From Arabidopsis thaliana (Eukaryota > Streptophyta > Magnoliopsida > Brassicales > Brassicaceae): a DNA stretch of 64,000 nucleotides. The stretch covers positions 4,526,001 through 4,590,000 of the forward strand of contig NC_003076.8 of assembly GCF_000001735.4 (NCBI RefSeq), written 5' to 3'. Below the pieces are notes generated by a model. That model was given only the letters and a program-made list of their open reading frames with translations. It had not been told where the DNA came from and ran no database searches. Position numbers and translations under genes: made by a program. Of this stretch, positions 1 to 10,142 are shown in pieces (positions within the stretch are counted from its first letter, which is position 1; every line of letters starts with the position of its first letter).

Positions 1-690
1 TCAGAGAGCTAACCAGAAGAGATAAGTAAGCATGTGATGATGGGAAGAGAAGATTTACTCAGGTTTCAGAGTTCGATGCAAATCCCTCCACATGCTCTTA
101 TATTCAACGATAGATATACGTGATTTAGTTAACCAACAAAGGAAAATCACATGCCTTTCGGTTTAATCCAAGTTTTAATTATGTTTCTTACGGGTAGCTG
201 TGAATTCTTATTCTATGTCCCCACCCACTTGCCTACTTTTTATTGGCTCTCCTGTTTTAGTTTTAGTACTTCCTTCCTCGTTGACTTCTTTCCTTAACTT
301 TCCCGCCACCTTGATTAATTGAATCAAATCAACTTTATCAGTTTTTACCCTCTTTTCTTACTCCAACCAAAAGATTGTTAGAAATGAAAATGAGATTATG
401 GTAACAAAACCTCCATTGATTCGAGTCAATATGTCTTTTGAATGATATGAATCGTTGGCTATTACATCTTAAGTAGACTTTATAATTAGACGAGATAATT
501 AATAGACAAAGTCATCTATGATTATAAAAGTATTAGAGAATATTTGGATCCAATCGAAATGTGGTGTGGGAAAAGAAACATGTTAGATTGTGGCAGGAGA
601 CAGGCTGTGTTATCTTCATTGTTCTACTGCAAGTGCAAACACACTTCCCTTCTTTAATTTGGACGGTATATTAATACACTTTATTATTAG
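1..690. other. Intergenic sequence at left edge
   Basis: AT-rich DNA with no open frame that looks coding on either strand. The first 120 bases could be the 5' leader or promoter of a leftward gene lying outside the window, but nothing in the sequence proves it. Confidence 0.4.
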
Positions 691-691
691 A

Positions 692-742
692 ATGGGCTTT
701 TATAAGTAGGCCCATTATCAGGTGAAAAACAATTGGGCCCAT
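692..742. promoter_or_regulatory. Site II (TGGGCY) cluster upstream of TRAP-beta
   Basis: Three copies of the TGGGCY/RGCCCA core lie within about 50 bases (near 692, 708 and 734), some 140-190 bases before the TRAP-beta ATG. Clusters like this are typical of plant housekeeping and growth-linked promoters bound by TCP factors. Function here is inferred from motif and position only. Confidence 0.5.
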
Positions 743-877
743 CATTGACTTTTTTTGTTAATGGGTGGTGGTGGTGGTGATTAATATCGTCGTCGGAGGT
801 TTCTTGAGCTGAAGAAAACATTCGTAGATCTATTTCCGCATCTGCTTAAACACCTACATCGTCGTAGATCGCAAACC

Positions 878-2253
878 ATGGCCGTCGCTGTAGCTAAGCT
901 TCTGATCTCCGCCATGGCGGTTTTCATGCTTGTTTCTGCTTCGTTCGCGACCTCGGAAGTGCCGTTCATGGTGGTTCACAAGAAAGCCACTCTCAACAGG
1001 CTCAAATCTGGCGCCGAACGCGTCTCCGTTTCCTACGACATCTATAACCAAGGATCCTCGTTAGTTCTCTATCCTTCATCTAGTTATTTCCCGAATCCGT
1101 TTGATTTCTCCATTTTCATTTCCGATCCGTGTTAATTTCTGATTGCATGGAGAGATTGGTCAATGTAGAATTAGGAGATTATGCTTGAGCTATCATTAGA
1201 TCTACCGTATGCGTATCAGTTAAACGAAACGCCATTTGATCTGATCTCATTGTTTATCGGAATTTTGGATTTGGTTTGTGAATTTTGTATCTGCCGGCTA
1301 CGATGACTTTGAGATTTTTAATGAATGTCAGCTAAAAGCGTCAGATATTTGTGGTGTTTGCTCTCAGGTCGGCGTATGATGTGACTCTGACAGATAATAG
1401 CTGGGATAAAAAGACTTTTGAAGTTGTTAATGGAAACACTTCAAAATCATGGGAAAGACTTGATGCGTGAGTTTCTTCCTCAATCATAAAATCTTATATT
1501 GGCCTGCTTTAGCTTTTACTCTCGTCACTAATCTAATATTTGCTGTGCAGAGGAGGTATTCTGTCTCATTCTATCGAATTGGAGGCCAAGGTTAAAGGAG
1601 TCTTCTACGGTGCTCCTGCTGTCGTTACTTTCCGCATCCCCACTAAGCCAGCTCTTCAGGTTTGCCATTTTTAAGCTCCCTTCATTCTAGTTCTTGGAAC
1701 TGGTTGAAGCAATAAACCTCCCCAATTAATCTTTCTAATCAGAATTACTTTCTGTTGTTGTGGCCGTTATTTTACTAAATATTTGGTTTTGTGATGTAAT
1801 CGTGTATTATGGTTTTATTGTTTGTAGGAAGCATACTCAACTCCACTACTACCTCTAGATATCCTCGCAGACAAACCTCCAACGAAACCTTTGGACGTGG
1901 TAAATTTGACCTTCTAAGGACTATTCTTTCAATCATCTAGTCAGAGTTTTTTTCTTTTCTTCTCAATATTGACTTTCATTGCTATCTTCTGTTGTGTCTT
2001 GGATGTTGCTCTTGATGCTGCCAAAATAATCTCAGGCCAAGGTAACTCAATGACCGATGTGTAATTCTCACTTCCCAGTGAAATCATCAAATATATATCA
2101 GTTTCTCATATTACCGTGTTTCAATTGTTGCAGAGGTTGCTGGCGAAATATGGATCACTCGTCTCCGTGATCTCCATGGTGGTTTGTTTCATATACTTGG
2201 TGGCAACACCTAAGTCCAACGTATCAAAGGCAAGCAGCAAGAAGAAGCGTTAA
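878..2253 (+). CDS. Translocon-associated protein beta (TRAP-beta / SSR2)
   Basis: Beta subunit of the TRAP complex, which sits beside the Sec61 channel in the ER membrane. Six coding exons: 878-1059, 1368-1466, 1551-1659, 1828-1899, 2036-2041 and 2134-2253, giving 195 residues. The product has an N-terminal signal peptide (AVAKLLISAMAVFMLVSASF), a lumenal beta-rich domain containing SYDIYNQGSS and DVTLTDNSWD, one membrane helix near the C terminus (SLVSVISMVVCFIYLVA) and a lysine-rich cytosolic tail ending KKKR. This is the expected TRAP-beta architecture and length. Exon 5 is only six bases (GCCAAG) and adds Ala-Lys. Skipping it would keep the frame, so both forms are possible. I recognise the locus as At5g14030 from memory. 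Confidence 0.93.
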
Positions 2254-3540
2254 GTTAGTGAAATGAAAGGTGAGAAAGGTTGGTACGGTGCTGTTTTCTG
2301 TTTAACAGTTAAACACAGTTTCAAAACTTGTAAGAATTAGAGAACACACTTTAATTTTGGTGTTGCAGAGGACATACTTCAAGTTCAAAGAGTTATTTTG
2401 GTTTTACTTAATCTCTTTGTGAGAGCATAGTCATGGAGTTCTCTTTTATTTGGGTTATGCCTTTTGCTTATGGTTTTGGTAGCATTATCTTTTACACATG
2501 TTGATAATCTTTGTTGTGTTAACTTGTGTTTGTTTCTGTCTAGTTTCATTGCCTGTTCTGTTTGCTTTGTAGTCTGTTTAATACCACATTTTTATTTGTT
2601 GTTGTTGTAGAGTCTAGTCTGGTTATTGGTTAAGTATTATGATTTCGCTTAGAAGTTTTTTTCTGTTTTGATAATTGCTATGTTTTCTTTTGTTGAAGTT
2701 TGAAAAAGAGATTCTTGCTTAAAATTGAAAGAGCTGTTGGGATGTATATGTTTGCTGTGTTGATCCCATTGAGATTGCATAAATTGTTATGTGCTTTATC
2801 GTTCGTGATTCCCTTAAAAGTTGGCAGATGTGTGATTCCCTTCAATTTAAAGTTAGCATGTTATTAGTATAAGCGGAGCAGAAGAGTAAGTTTGTTATGC
2901 TACTAAAAGAAAGAAGACTAGGTTTGTTAAAAGGGATGTGACTGGTCAGGTGTTTAATTGGATTTTGAGTCTGTTACAAACAACATATAGAAGAATGTGT
3001 ACTAAGTAGCTTATAAACTTCTTTAACGCCTTTATATGGAACATTTCTTAGATAGCTTTTAAGGTGTTTTGTTTTTTGCTTCAGAAACCTGTATAAATTA
3101 AAAAAATGAGGAATAATTTTGTTTATAAGATGCTTCGAAAACCTGGATACTACTATTACTTATAAGATGCTTTTAACAAAATTTGTAGGTATCATATGTA
3201 TTAACCTACTAGGCATTTGAAAGCCGGTCCTATAGCTCTTTCGCTTTATGAATACTTAGAAACAATTTTGCACAGACAAAAAGAATTATTGAAAATACTA
3301 CATGAAAAAAAAAAAAGAGAAACGATGGTTTGGGTCTTAACTTTTTCAAGTTAAACAAATTTGACTTTGTTTTTAGACCAAGTAGTCAAATAAGTTGTGA
3401 TAAGTTTATTTTTCCGGGTTGGAATAGTGCAGCTTTTGCCATGTTTATCAAGAGTTCAAGACGGGATTATACAACAATCAGACTAGAGTTAAAAGAGATA
3501 ATCAATAAAGCACGCACAACTTTCACACTATGTTAATTTA
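2254..3540. other. TRAP-beta 3' UTR and intergenic spacer
   Basis: T-rich 3' UTR-like sequence follows the TRAP-beta stop to roughly 2500. The rest is AT-rich spacer with no coding signal. The bases TTA at 3538-3540 are the left target-site duplication of the adjacent MITE. Confidence 0.5.
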
Positions 3541-4328
3541 GGGCATGACTGGTTTAAACGCAGTGGGTGCGGTTGCGGTTGCGTTATCAAGCGTTTTGAA
3601 CGACTGGTTGAGCGTTTGATAATGGATGCGTTTGCGAAAATTTTATGACTGGTAAACCAGCGGGTACGATAGTAATTAAATAAAAATAACCAAAATAAAT
3701 ATAATATATTACTATTAAAAGAAATAAAAATACAATATATTATGATAAACTGATAATATTAGAAAAATTGATTTTTTGACCAAACAAAAATACAATATAT
3801 CATCTCGTCCGGCCAAATGATTTTCTAATCGAGAAAACAAATCGAAAAATGTATTCAATCAAAAAACTCAAAACAATACAAAATAAAATAAAAACAACGA
3901 TGCCATGAAATAGTAAAAGAATTACACTAGCTAATGAATGAATAAAAGGATAGATGATACTTATGTTTGATTCTTGATTTTGATTTTCATCGGATGCCAT
4001 AATTGAGAGAATAGAGTTACAATATATTGATTAGGGTTTTCTAATAAAAATAAGATATATAAAAGATTAGATTATTTTAATTATAGTGATTAGGGTTTGG
4101 GTGGAAGCCACAATTATTTTAATTAATTAAAAAAAGATTATTCTTTTTAACCTAACCGCTACCGCCCGCAACCGCAAACGCTTGCGGAAAGGAGCTTTTG
4201 AAAACTGGCGATTTCGAGCGGTTTAAAGCGATATCTAGCGGTTTTTATGATTGGTGTCAATCGCTAACAACCGCTACCAACCGCAAACGCAGCGTTTGCG
4301 GGTGGTAGAGGGAGAACCAATCAAGTCC
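3541..4328. mobile_element. PIF/Harbinger-like non-autonomous element (MITE), 788 bp
   Basis: The left end reads GGGCATGACTGGTT. The reverse complement of the right end reads GGACTTGATTGGTT, so 11 of 14 terminal bases match. A TTA trinucleotide flanks both ends (3538-3540 and 4329-4331), which is the target duplication typical of PIF/Harbinger elements. Both subterminal zones (3560-3670 and 4150-4310) carry GC-rich degenerate repeats of the form GCGGTTGCGG and AACCGC, while the centre is AT-rich. No transposase is present. A 66-codon open frame inside it on the minus strand (3800-4000) is hydrophobic but looks fortuitous. The superfamily call rests on the duplication length and terminal bases. 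Confidence 0.75.
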
Positions 4329-4473
4329 TTAGTCCCTCAATCGTCGTCGCTCAAAATTACTGGTTTGACAACAGATGGTTGGTTGTTAGAGCCTTTAGAC
4401 GAATGGAATCCAATTGCAAGGGTACATCTGTTAATTGGGATCAAACTGTTAAGTAACTTAGTTGGGCAACAAA

Positions 4474-4546
4474 GCCCGTCTAGCTCAGTTGGTAGAGCGC
4501 AAGGCTCTTAACCTTGTGGTCGTGGGTTCGAGCCCCACGGTGGGCG
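4474..4546 (+). tRNA. tRNA-Lys (CUU anticodon)
   Basis: A full 73-base cloverleaf is visible. The acceptor arms GCCCGTC and GGTGGGC pair (with G-U pairs), and the discriminator base is G. The D stem is GCTC/GAGC, the anticodon stem is CAAGG/CCTTG around loop CTCTTAA with anticodon CTT, and the T arm is GTGGG TTCGAGC CCCAC. There is no intron. The internal A box and B box (GGTTCGAGCC) are intact. CAA-rich bases just upstream (4468-4472) fit the start context of plant tRNA genes, and a T run follows as terminator. Confidence 0.97.
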
Positions 4547-4552
4547 ACGTTG

Positions 4553-4560
4553 TTTTTTTT
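4553..4560 (+). terminator. Pol III terminator of tRNA-Lys
   Basis: A run of eight T begins seven bases after the mature 3' end of the tRNA, the usual RNA polymerase III stop signal. Confidence 0.85.
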
Positions 4561-4561
4561 A

Positions 4562-5058
4562 TCATATGTTTATTAATCATTTGCCTACATAATATTTTCC
4601 TTATGTTAGCGCTTAGCGGTTAAACGTATACATATGATTAGTATTCAAGATCTATCTATGATTTGATGTTTTAAAACGAGATTTTATATAATCTCTAAAA
4701 CAAAAAAGTAAAATAATAGATAGAGCAACCAAAAGAGAATTTCAACTGAAACTGAATAAAAAGTAGTGAGTGGGTGTATGCCCACTCTCTCTATCTTGGA
4801 GTGTGTCCCTCTCATCTTTTAAGATTACATCACACAAAGAAAAAAAGGACAAGAAACAATAGGAAGAGAGTATGTAAAGAGAGAGAGAGCACTATCCTGA
4901 ATTCAGGAACACAAATTTCAAAAAAAACAAAAATGATAAAGTTCAAATCAGGAAGAAATTGAGCTTACTCACTCTTCCTCATCACCGTATGGTTTCTCTT
5001 ATTTTTCCAAACAAAAATCCTACCCCATCGAACTCCTAATAACCTTTTTCGTCATTGT
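4562..5058. other. Spacer between tRNA-Lys and PHT3;1
   Basis: AT-rich sequence. The right-hand part, up to about 250 bases from the PHT3;1 stop codon, is probably that gene's 3' UTR. A GAGA-type run lies near 4875-4895. No coding signal. Confidence 0.4.
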
Positions 5059-6965
5059 TTAGGCTTTGGCTTCAGTAGCTGCGATGGCAGGAGCTGGAGC
5101 AACACCACCAGTGGTTGGCCTGAATACCAAATCAAAAGAATTGAGAGTTTTGCATTTTGAAGGTACAATTAAGGTACGAAAGTAAGTGAAGAGAGAGAGG
5201 AACTTACAGGCCAACAAACACTTTGAAGGCATCGTATAATCCCCACTGTGCTCCAGTCAACGTCCCGATCATCACAATTCTAAGAGGAAGCCCTCTTGTG
5301 AACAGTCCCACCATACCAATCTTCTTCACCGCCTGCAACATGTCATTTACAAACATTAAATATTATTTCTACCGTAACAGAAATCAATAGCTTGTATACA
5401 ACTACCAAACCACAGCCATTCTAGCATTAGGCTATTGTATTCAAACATAGTGACTTACATCTCCAACGGTTGCTCCCTTAGCGTTGTTGAGGAATGACAC
5501 TAGATTGTCTGCTGGATGAGAAACGATGGCACAGAACACTCCGGCAACGTAACCTCCGGCAAAACTCACTCCGAGTTGCAGACCTTTGCTGCACTCACTC
5601 TTTGGGTTGGGGATTGCGTACTTGTAAATCATCTCAACAATGGTCTCAAAGGAAGCAAACTTCATCATAGTGTCTGTAAAATTCATAGATATCATCACCA
5701 CCTTTTGCTTTTAAAGAACTACATATGTTTCATCAATAAACAAAAAAAAAAAAAAAAAAAGATTGTGCAACAGGTTGCAAAATAGAGGCCAGAACTTACA
5801 AGGAATCTGACGTCCCCAGAGTGGAGCAAGACCCTTATACAAGCTGCAAAAAAATCAGAAATCAGACCAAAAGGCTAGCAGTAACAAGGGAGATAATGTT
5901 ATTGGTATTGAAAAACTCACCCTCCGTATCCTTCGGACTTGATAAACTTGGGAAATCCATCAGACATCCCCCTAGCAAATCCAGGCTGTGTCTGAACACG
6001 AACCTTCACAGCTTCAAATGGGCAAAGTGCAATATCGGCAATGATCTCAGCAGAAGCAGAACCAGCAAGGTAGATGAGAGTCTTGTATTTGGCAGTGTAC
6101 TCAGGTCCAGCAAGGTCAGAGTAAGTCTTCTTAAAGTACTCGTAGAATCCAAACTTGCAGGCACCCTGAGCACTGTAACCCAAAAGAGTAGGAACCCATC
6201 CACGGAAAAAGCCTTTGACTCCTTGCTCTTTCAGCAAAATTCCAAAACCAGACGAGATGCTCTTGTACTTCGCTGGATCAATCTGGATAACAAGATATAT
6301 CAGTTTTGCAAGACCAAGTGAACCATTCAACACATAACACGTCAAGTAACAATATTTCGAAAGAAGAACCAGAAATCAGACCATATTAACGTATATTGAA
6401 ATAGAATGATTCATATATAACATGGAAATGGATAGACGAAGATGCGTTTATCAGAGATCAAACAATTCTTCAGATATTGAAATCAAACACAAAACCAATA
6501 GTCAGGAAAACAACAAAGCGATAAAGAAAATCAAATCACAGATCTAGCAACACAGATCTCACTACCTAAACAACACAGGAACACAGATCCACAAACATGA
6601 GCTCAGAAAACAAACGAAAGACAACGGATCTAAAGGTTACATACCTGCATATTGCACTTGACGAGATCGAGAGGAGTCACGGTCATGTGAGTAAGACCAC
6701 AGCTGAGAATTCCACCAAAGGTACAAGCAGCGTAGAAGGCAGGTGAATACATCTCGATCCCCTTCCCTGGCTCGGTGGGAGATGCAATAAGGAAATTCTT
6801 CCGAGAAATCATCGACGTAGGAGAGGAACGCGGGGCCGGAGAAGGAGATTTCTCGAATGCAGCGTTGGAGTTGGAATTGAGCACCTGGTCGAGGAGGAAA
6901 GATCTCGGAGATGAAGATGATGAATAGAGGAAGCTCGGGATCAGAGAATTCTTCGGAGATTCCAT
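5059..6965 (-). CDS. PHT3;1: Mitochondrial phosphate carrier (PHT3;1 / MPT3)
   Basis: Imports inorganic phosphate across the inner mitochondrial membrane for ATP synthesis. Six coding exons in transcript order: 6645-6965, 5921-6282, 5800-5843, 5459-5673, 5208-5332 and 5059-5119, giving 375 residues. A serine-rich N-terminal extension of about 70 residues looks like a mitochondrial presequence. Three carrier repeats follow, each with its signature: [10 protein letters not shown] at about 98-107, [10 protein letters not shown], and [10 protein letters not shown]. The start was set at MESPKNS; an upstream in-frame ATG (7040) is less likely because it lengthens the leader without conservation. 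The gene is divergent from the UTP18 gene, 573 bases away between start codons. Known locus At5g14040 from memory. Confidence 0.96.
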
Positions 6966-7091
6966 GGCGGCGGCGGAGGAAGGAGATGGAGATAGCGTTT
7001 GAAATGAGAGACGGAGGCGATGTTTGATTCCCGATCTCACTCACGCTTTGCCAAAACCAAAAGCACCAATGAGGTATTAACTCTCGAAACT

Positions 7092-7300
7092 CGGGCTTTA
7101 TTGGGCAAATGGAATCTGATGGAACAAGGCATATACTTTGCGATAATTACGAAAGTGACATTGTTATTTTACCTGTCTTGGCCCATGGGCTTTTTCAAGA
7201 GACATAAGACCCGTTGACCCATTAAAGGGCTGTATTAACGACAAGTTCCAATTTTTATTTGTTTATCTTTTGTTGGAAAATGAAATTCTAAAACCCTAAA
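7092..7300. promoter_or_regulatory. Shared divergent promoter with site II elements and telo-box
   Basis: Between the divergent PHT3;1 and UTP18 start codons lie TGGGCA near 7102, the palindrome GCCCATGGGC at 7181-7190, further GGGC cores, and a telo-box AAACCCTAA at 7291-7299. Site II plus telo-box is the known signature of plant ribosome-biogenesis promoters, which fits UTP18. The site II motifs could also serve PHT3;1, but that is inference. Confidence 0.6.
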
Positions 7301-7538
7301 AAATCCAACCAGAAGGGTAGAAGCTCTCTCGCCGACAATTACCGGCTACAAGGTTTCTCTGCTCGTCAACGTTGTAAGTTATTTCTTCATTGTAATCAAA
7401 TTTGTGCATGAATTAGGTCAAATTAGTAGCTTTTGTAGTAATTCTTCCCGAAATGAGAGCTTAATTACGGATTGATAACGAGCTTGCGAATCTTATCGTT
7501 GTTTGTTTCATGCAGCTCTGAATTAGTGGTATTGAAAG

Positions 7539-9179
7539 ATGAGCTTATCTCAGAATGCTCCGAAAAGTAAGGGTATTAAAAGAGAGGAGCTCAAGAAACA
7601 GTACGAAGATGTTGAAGATGAGGAAGAGATTGGGTCCGATGATGATCTCACTAGGGGAAAGAGAAGAAAGACAGAGAAGGAGAAGCAGAAGCTAGAAGAA
7701 TCGGAACTGGTTGAAATGAAAAAGCTTGAGAATTTGATATTCGGGTCACTCTACTCTCCTGTTACGTTTGGTAAGGAAGAAGAAGAAGATGGTTCGGCTT
7801 TGTTTCATGTAGACCGTTCTGCTGTGAGGCAGATTCCTGACTACGAGGATGATGGTGATGATGATGAAGAGCTTTCTGATGAAGAGAATGGTCAAGTTGT
7901 GGCAATTAGAAAGGGAGAAGCTGCCTGGGAGGATGAAGAAGAGAAACAGATAAACGTTGATATAGCTAGTGTCAACCGTCTAAGGAAGCTAAGGAAAGAG
8001 GAGAATGAGGGTTTGATCTCTGGGTCTGAGTACATTGCAAGGCTGAGGGCTCATCATGCTAAGCTAAACCCGGGGACTGATTGGGCTCGGCCAGATTCTC
8101 AAATAGTTGATGGAGAGTCTTCAGATGATGATGATACTCAGGATGGAGGAGTTGATGATATCCTTCGAACGAATGAAGATCTTGTGGTGAAGTCTCGTGG
8201 TAACAAGCTGTGTGCTGGTCGTCTTGAATACTCTAAGCTTGTGGATGCCAATGCAGCGGATCCTTCAAATGGTCCAATAAACTCTGTCCACTTCCATCAG
8301 AACGCTCAGCTGCTTCTCACTGCTGGATTGGATCGACGGTTAAGGTTTTTCCAGATTGATGGAAAGAGGAACACCAAGATCCAGAGCATTTTTCTTGAGG
8401 ACTGTCCCATTCGTAAAGCGGCTTTCTTGCCCAATGGCTCTCAGGTCATTGTCTCCGGAAGAAGAAAGTTCTTTTACAGCTTTGATTTGGAGAAGGCAAA
8501 GTTTGACAAAATTGGCCCTTTGGTTGGTAGAGAGGAGAAAAGCTTGGAATATTTCGAGGTGTCACAAGACTCTAACACCATAGCTTTTGTTGGCAACGAA
8601 GGTTATATCTTACTTGTGTCTACAAAAACAAAAGAGCTGATAGGAACCCTAAAGATGAATGGTTCAGTTAGGTCTTTAGCATTTAGTGAAGATGGGAAGC
8701 ATTTGCTGAGCTCAGGAGGTGACGGGCAAGTCTATGTCTGGGATCTGAGAACAATGAAATGCTTATACAAAGGCGTGGATGAAGGCAGCACTTGTGGCAC
8801 TTCTCTTTGCAGTTCGCTTAACGGAGCATTGTTTGCTTCTGGAACCGACAGAGGAATCGTAAACATTTACAAGAAATCTGAGTTTGTGGGAGGCAAAAGA
8901 AAGCCGATAAAGACAGTGGACAATCTCACATCCAAGATAGATTTCATGAAGTTCAACCATGATGCTCAGATTCTAGCTATAGTCTCTACAATGAACAAAA
9001 ACAGTGTAAAGCTAGTCCATGTTCCATCCCTAACCGTCTTCTCAAACTGGCCGCCACCAAACAGCACAATGCATTACCCTCGCTGCCTAGACTTCAGCCC
9101 CGGAAGTGGCTTCATGGCTATGGGGAACGCTGCCGGAAAAGTTTTGCTGTATAAACTCCATCATTACCAGAATGCTTGA
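7539..9179 (+). CDS. UTP18-type WD40 protein, small-subunit processome
   Basis: Single coding exon of 546 residues. Homologues of Utp18 work in the nucleolus in U3 snoRNP-dependent 18S pre-rRNA processing. The N-terminal 230 residues are highly charged, with acidic runs such as DEEEIGSDDD and DDGDDDEELSDEE and a basic patch GKRRKTEKEK. The C-terminal 300 residues carry WD40 blades, for example AGLDRRLRFFQID, SSGGDGQVYVWDL and AMGNAAGKVLLYKL. An intron in the 5' UTR is likely at 7374-7515 (donor GTAAGT, acceptor TGCAG), so the ATG lies shortly after its acceptor. The telo-box in the promoter agrees with a ribosome-assembly role. Known locus At5g14050 from memory. Confidence 0.93.
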   Translation: MSLSQNAPKSKGIKREELKKQYEDVEDEEEIGSDDDLTRGKRRKTEKEKQKLEESELVEMKKLENLIFGSLYSPVTFGKEEEEDGSALFHVDRSAVRQIPDYEDDGDDDEELSDEENGQVVAIRKGEAAWEDEEEKQINVDIASVNRLRKLRKEENEGLISGSEYIARLRAHHAKLNPGTDWARPDSQIVDGESSDDDDTQDGGVDDILRTNEDLVVKSRGNKLCAGRLEYSKLVDANAADPSNGPINSVHFHQNAQLLLTAGLDRRLRFFQIDGKRNTKIQSIFLEDCPIRKAAFLPNGSQVIVSGRRKFFYSFDLEKAKFDKIGPLVGREEKSLEYFEVSQDSNTIAFVGNEGYILLVSTKTKELIGTLKMNGSVRSLAFSEDGKHLLSSGGDGQVYVWDLRTMKCLYKGVDEGSTCGTSLCSSLNGALFASGTDRGIVNIYKKSEFVGGKRKPIKTVDNLTSKIDFMKFNHDAQILAIVSTMNKNSVKLVHVPSLTVFSNWPPPNSTMHYPRCLDFSPGSGFMAMGNAAGKVLLYKLHHYQNA

Positions 9180-10142
9180 AGTGGTCTTTAACAAGGGCAG
9201 TTTTGGGATTGTTGTGTTTCCTCTTTTTTTGTCGCAAGTACTCTTTATGTTATCAATTTTCCTATCCAATTATCGATCAATGAAAAATTTTCTTTCTGAT
9301 TCTTGGGATTGAGTGGGCCAAGTTTTGTTTTCTCACGATTTTGACAGCATCAACCACTTATTTGGTACTATCATCTAAAAATAAAAATGCAGGAGAAAAA
9401 GAAAGATGTCAACATTATTTCATGGATTAACACAAAGTACAAATTTTAGTAGAGTGGCTTACTAATAGCTGAAAGGGTATCTCGACCCAGAGATTGAATC
9501 TGAACCGTCCATTCTGGGAAGGGCAAACAAAACAGTGTTTGTGTCTCACGTTCTCTTCCTTCTCTAATAGAGTCTTAAGCCGCTTTTTCACTCCTTAAAC
9601 CCAAAAAAAAACATTAGTACTATTTCCTTCGGAGCCTGGCCGGCGAATCCGACAGGTCGTTTCAGCTGTGTCCGAAGGAAAGTTCCAATTTTTATCTGTT
9701 TTTCTTCACGGAAATCCAGTTAAGGTAATTGTCTACATTTCTCGATTTACTTTGGTTTCTCTGGGTTTTGCTGTTTTCTTTTCTAATTTCTCGAATGATT
9801 CATCATTTCTTGCATTTGGGGTGATGAAGAAGCACAAGTTTACACATTTTCTGGTTTATATGCTTCACAAGTGCTTCTCTTATGATGTTGTTTATTAGTA
9901 TTGGTTGTTTGATTTCACTGAAAATTAGTCAGTCAACTTACAGTGTATTAATTGGTTCAATAAATTTTTCATAATTCATTTCTTAACATGATTTTACCTC
10001 ATTCATTATATTTATAGATTTAGATCCCTTGATAATGATCTGATATTCTTTCTGTGAATTTGAAAGTTGCAGGTTTCCACATTGCACAGCTGTACCATTT
10101 GTCGAGATCACAACACGCAAGTCTCTTAGATTTAGCAAGCTT
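9180..10142. other. UTP18 3' UTR and aspartate kinase 5' leader with intron
   Basis: The first 120 bases are T-rich and UTR-like. A leader intron for the next gene is likely at 9725-10072 (donor GTAATT, acceptor TTGCAG), leaving a 70-base leader before the ATG at 10143. Short open frames here show no coding character. Confidence 0.5.

Noticed and set aside
61-110. GTTCGATGC resembling a B box near the left edge
   Set aside because: No A box or cloverleaf nearby, and the core is imperfect.
3800-4000. 66-codon hydrophobic open frame on the minus strand inside the first MITE
   Set aside because: AT-rich element interior, no family resemblance, no promoter; most likely chance.
4251-4511. 86-codon open frame running across the MITE end into the tRNA gene
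   Set aside because: It spans unrelated features and owes its length to the GC-rich repeats and the tRNA.
5821-6321. 166-codon open frame antisense to PHT3;1
   Set aside because: Shadow of the conserved carrier exons, crossing their introns; no family motifs.
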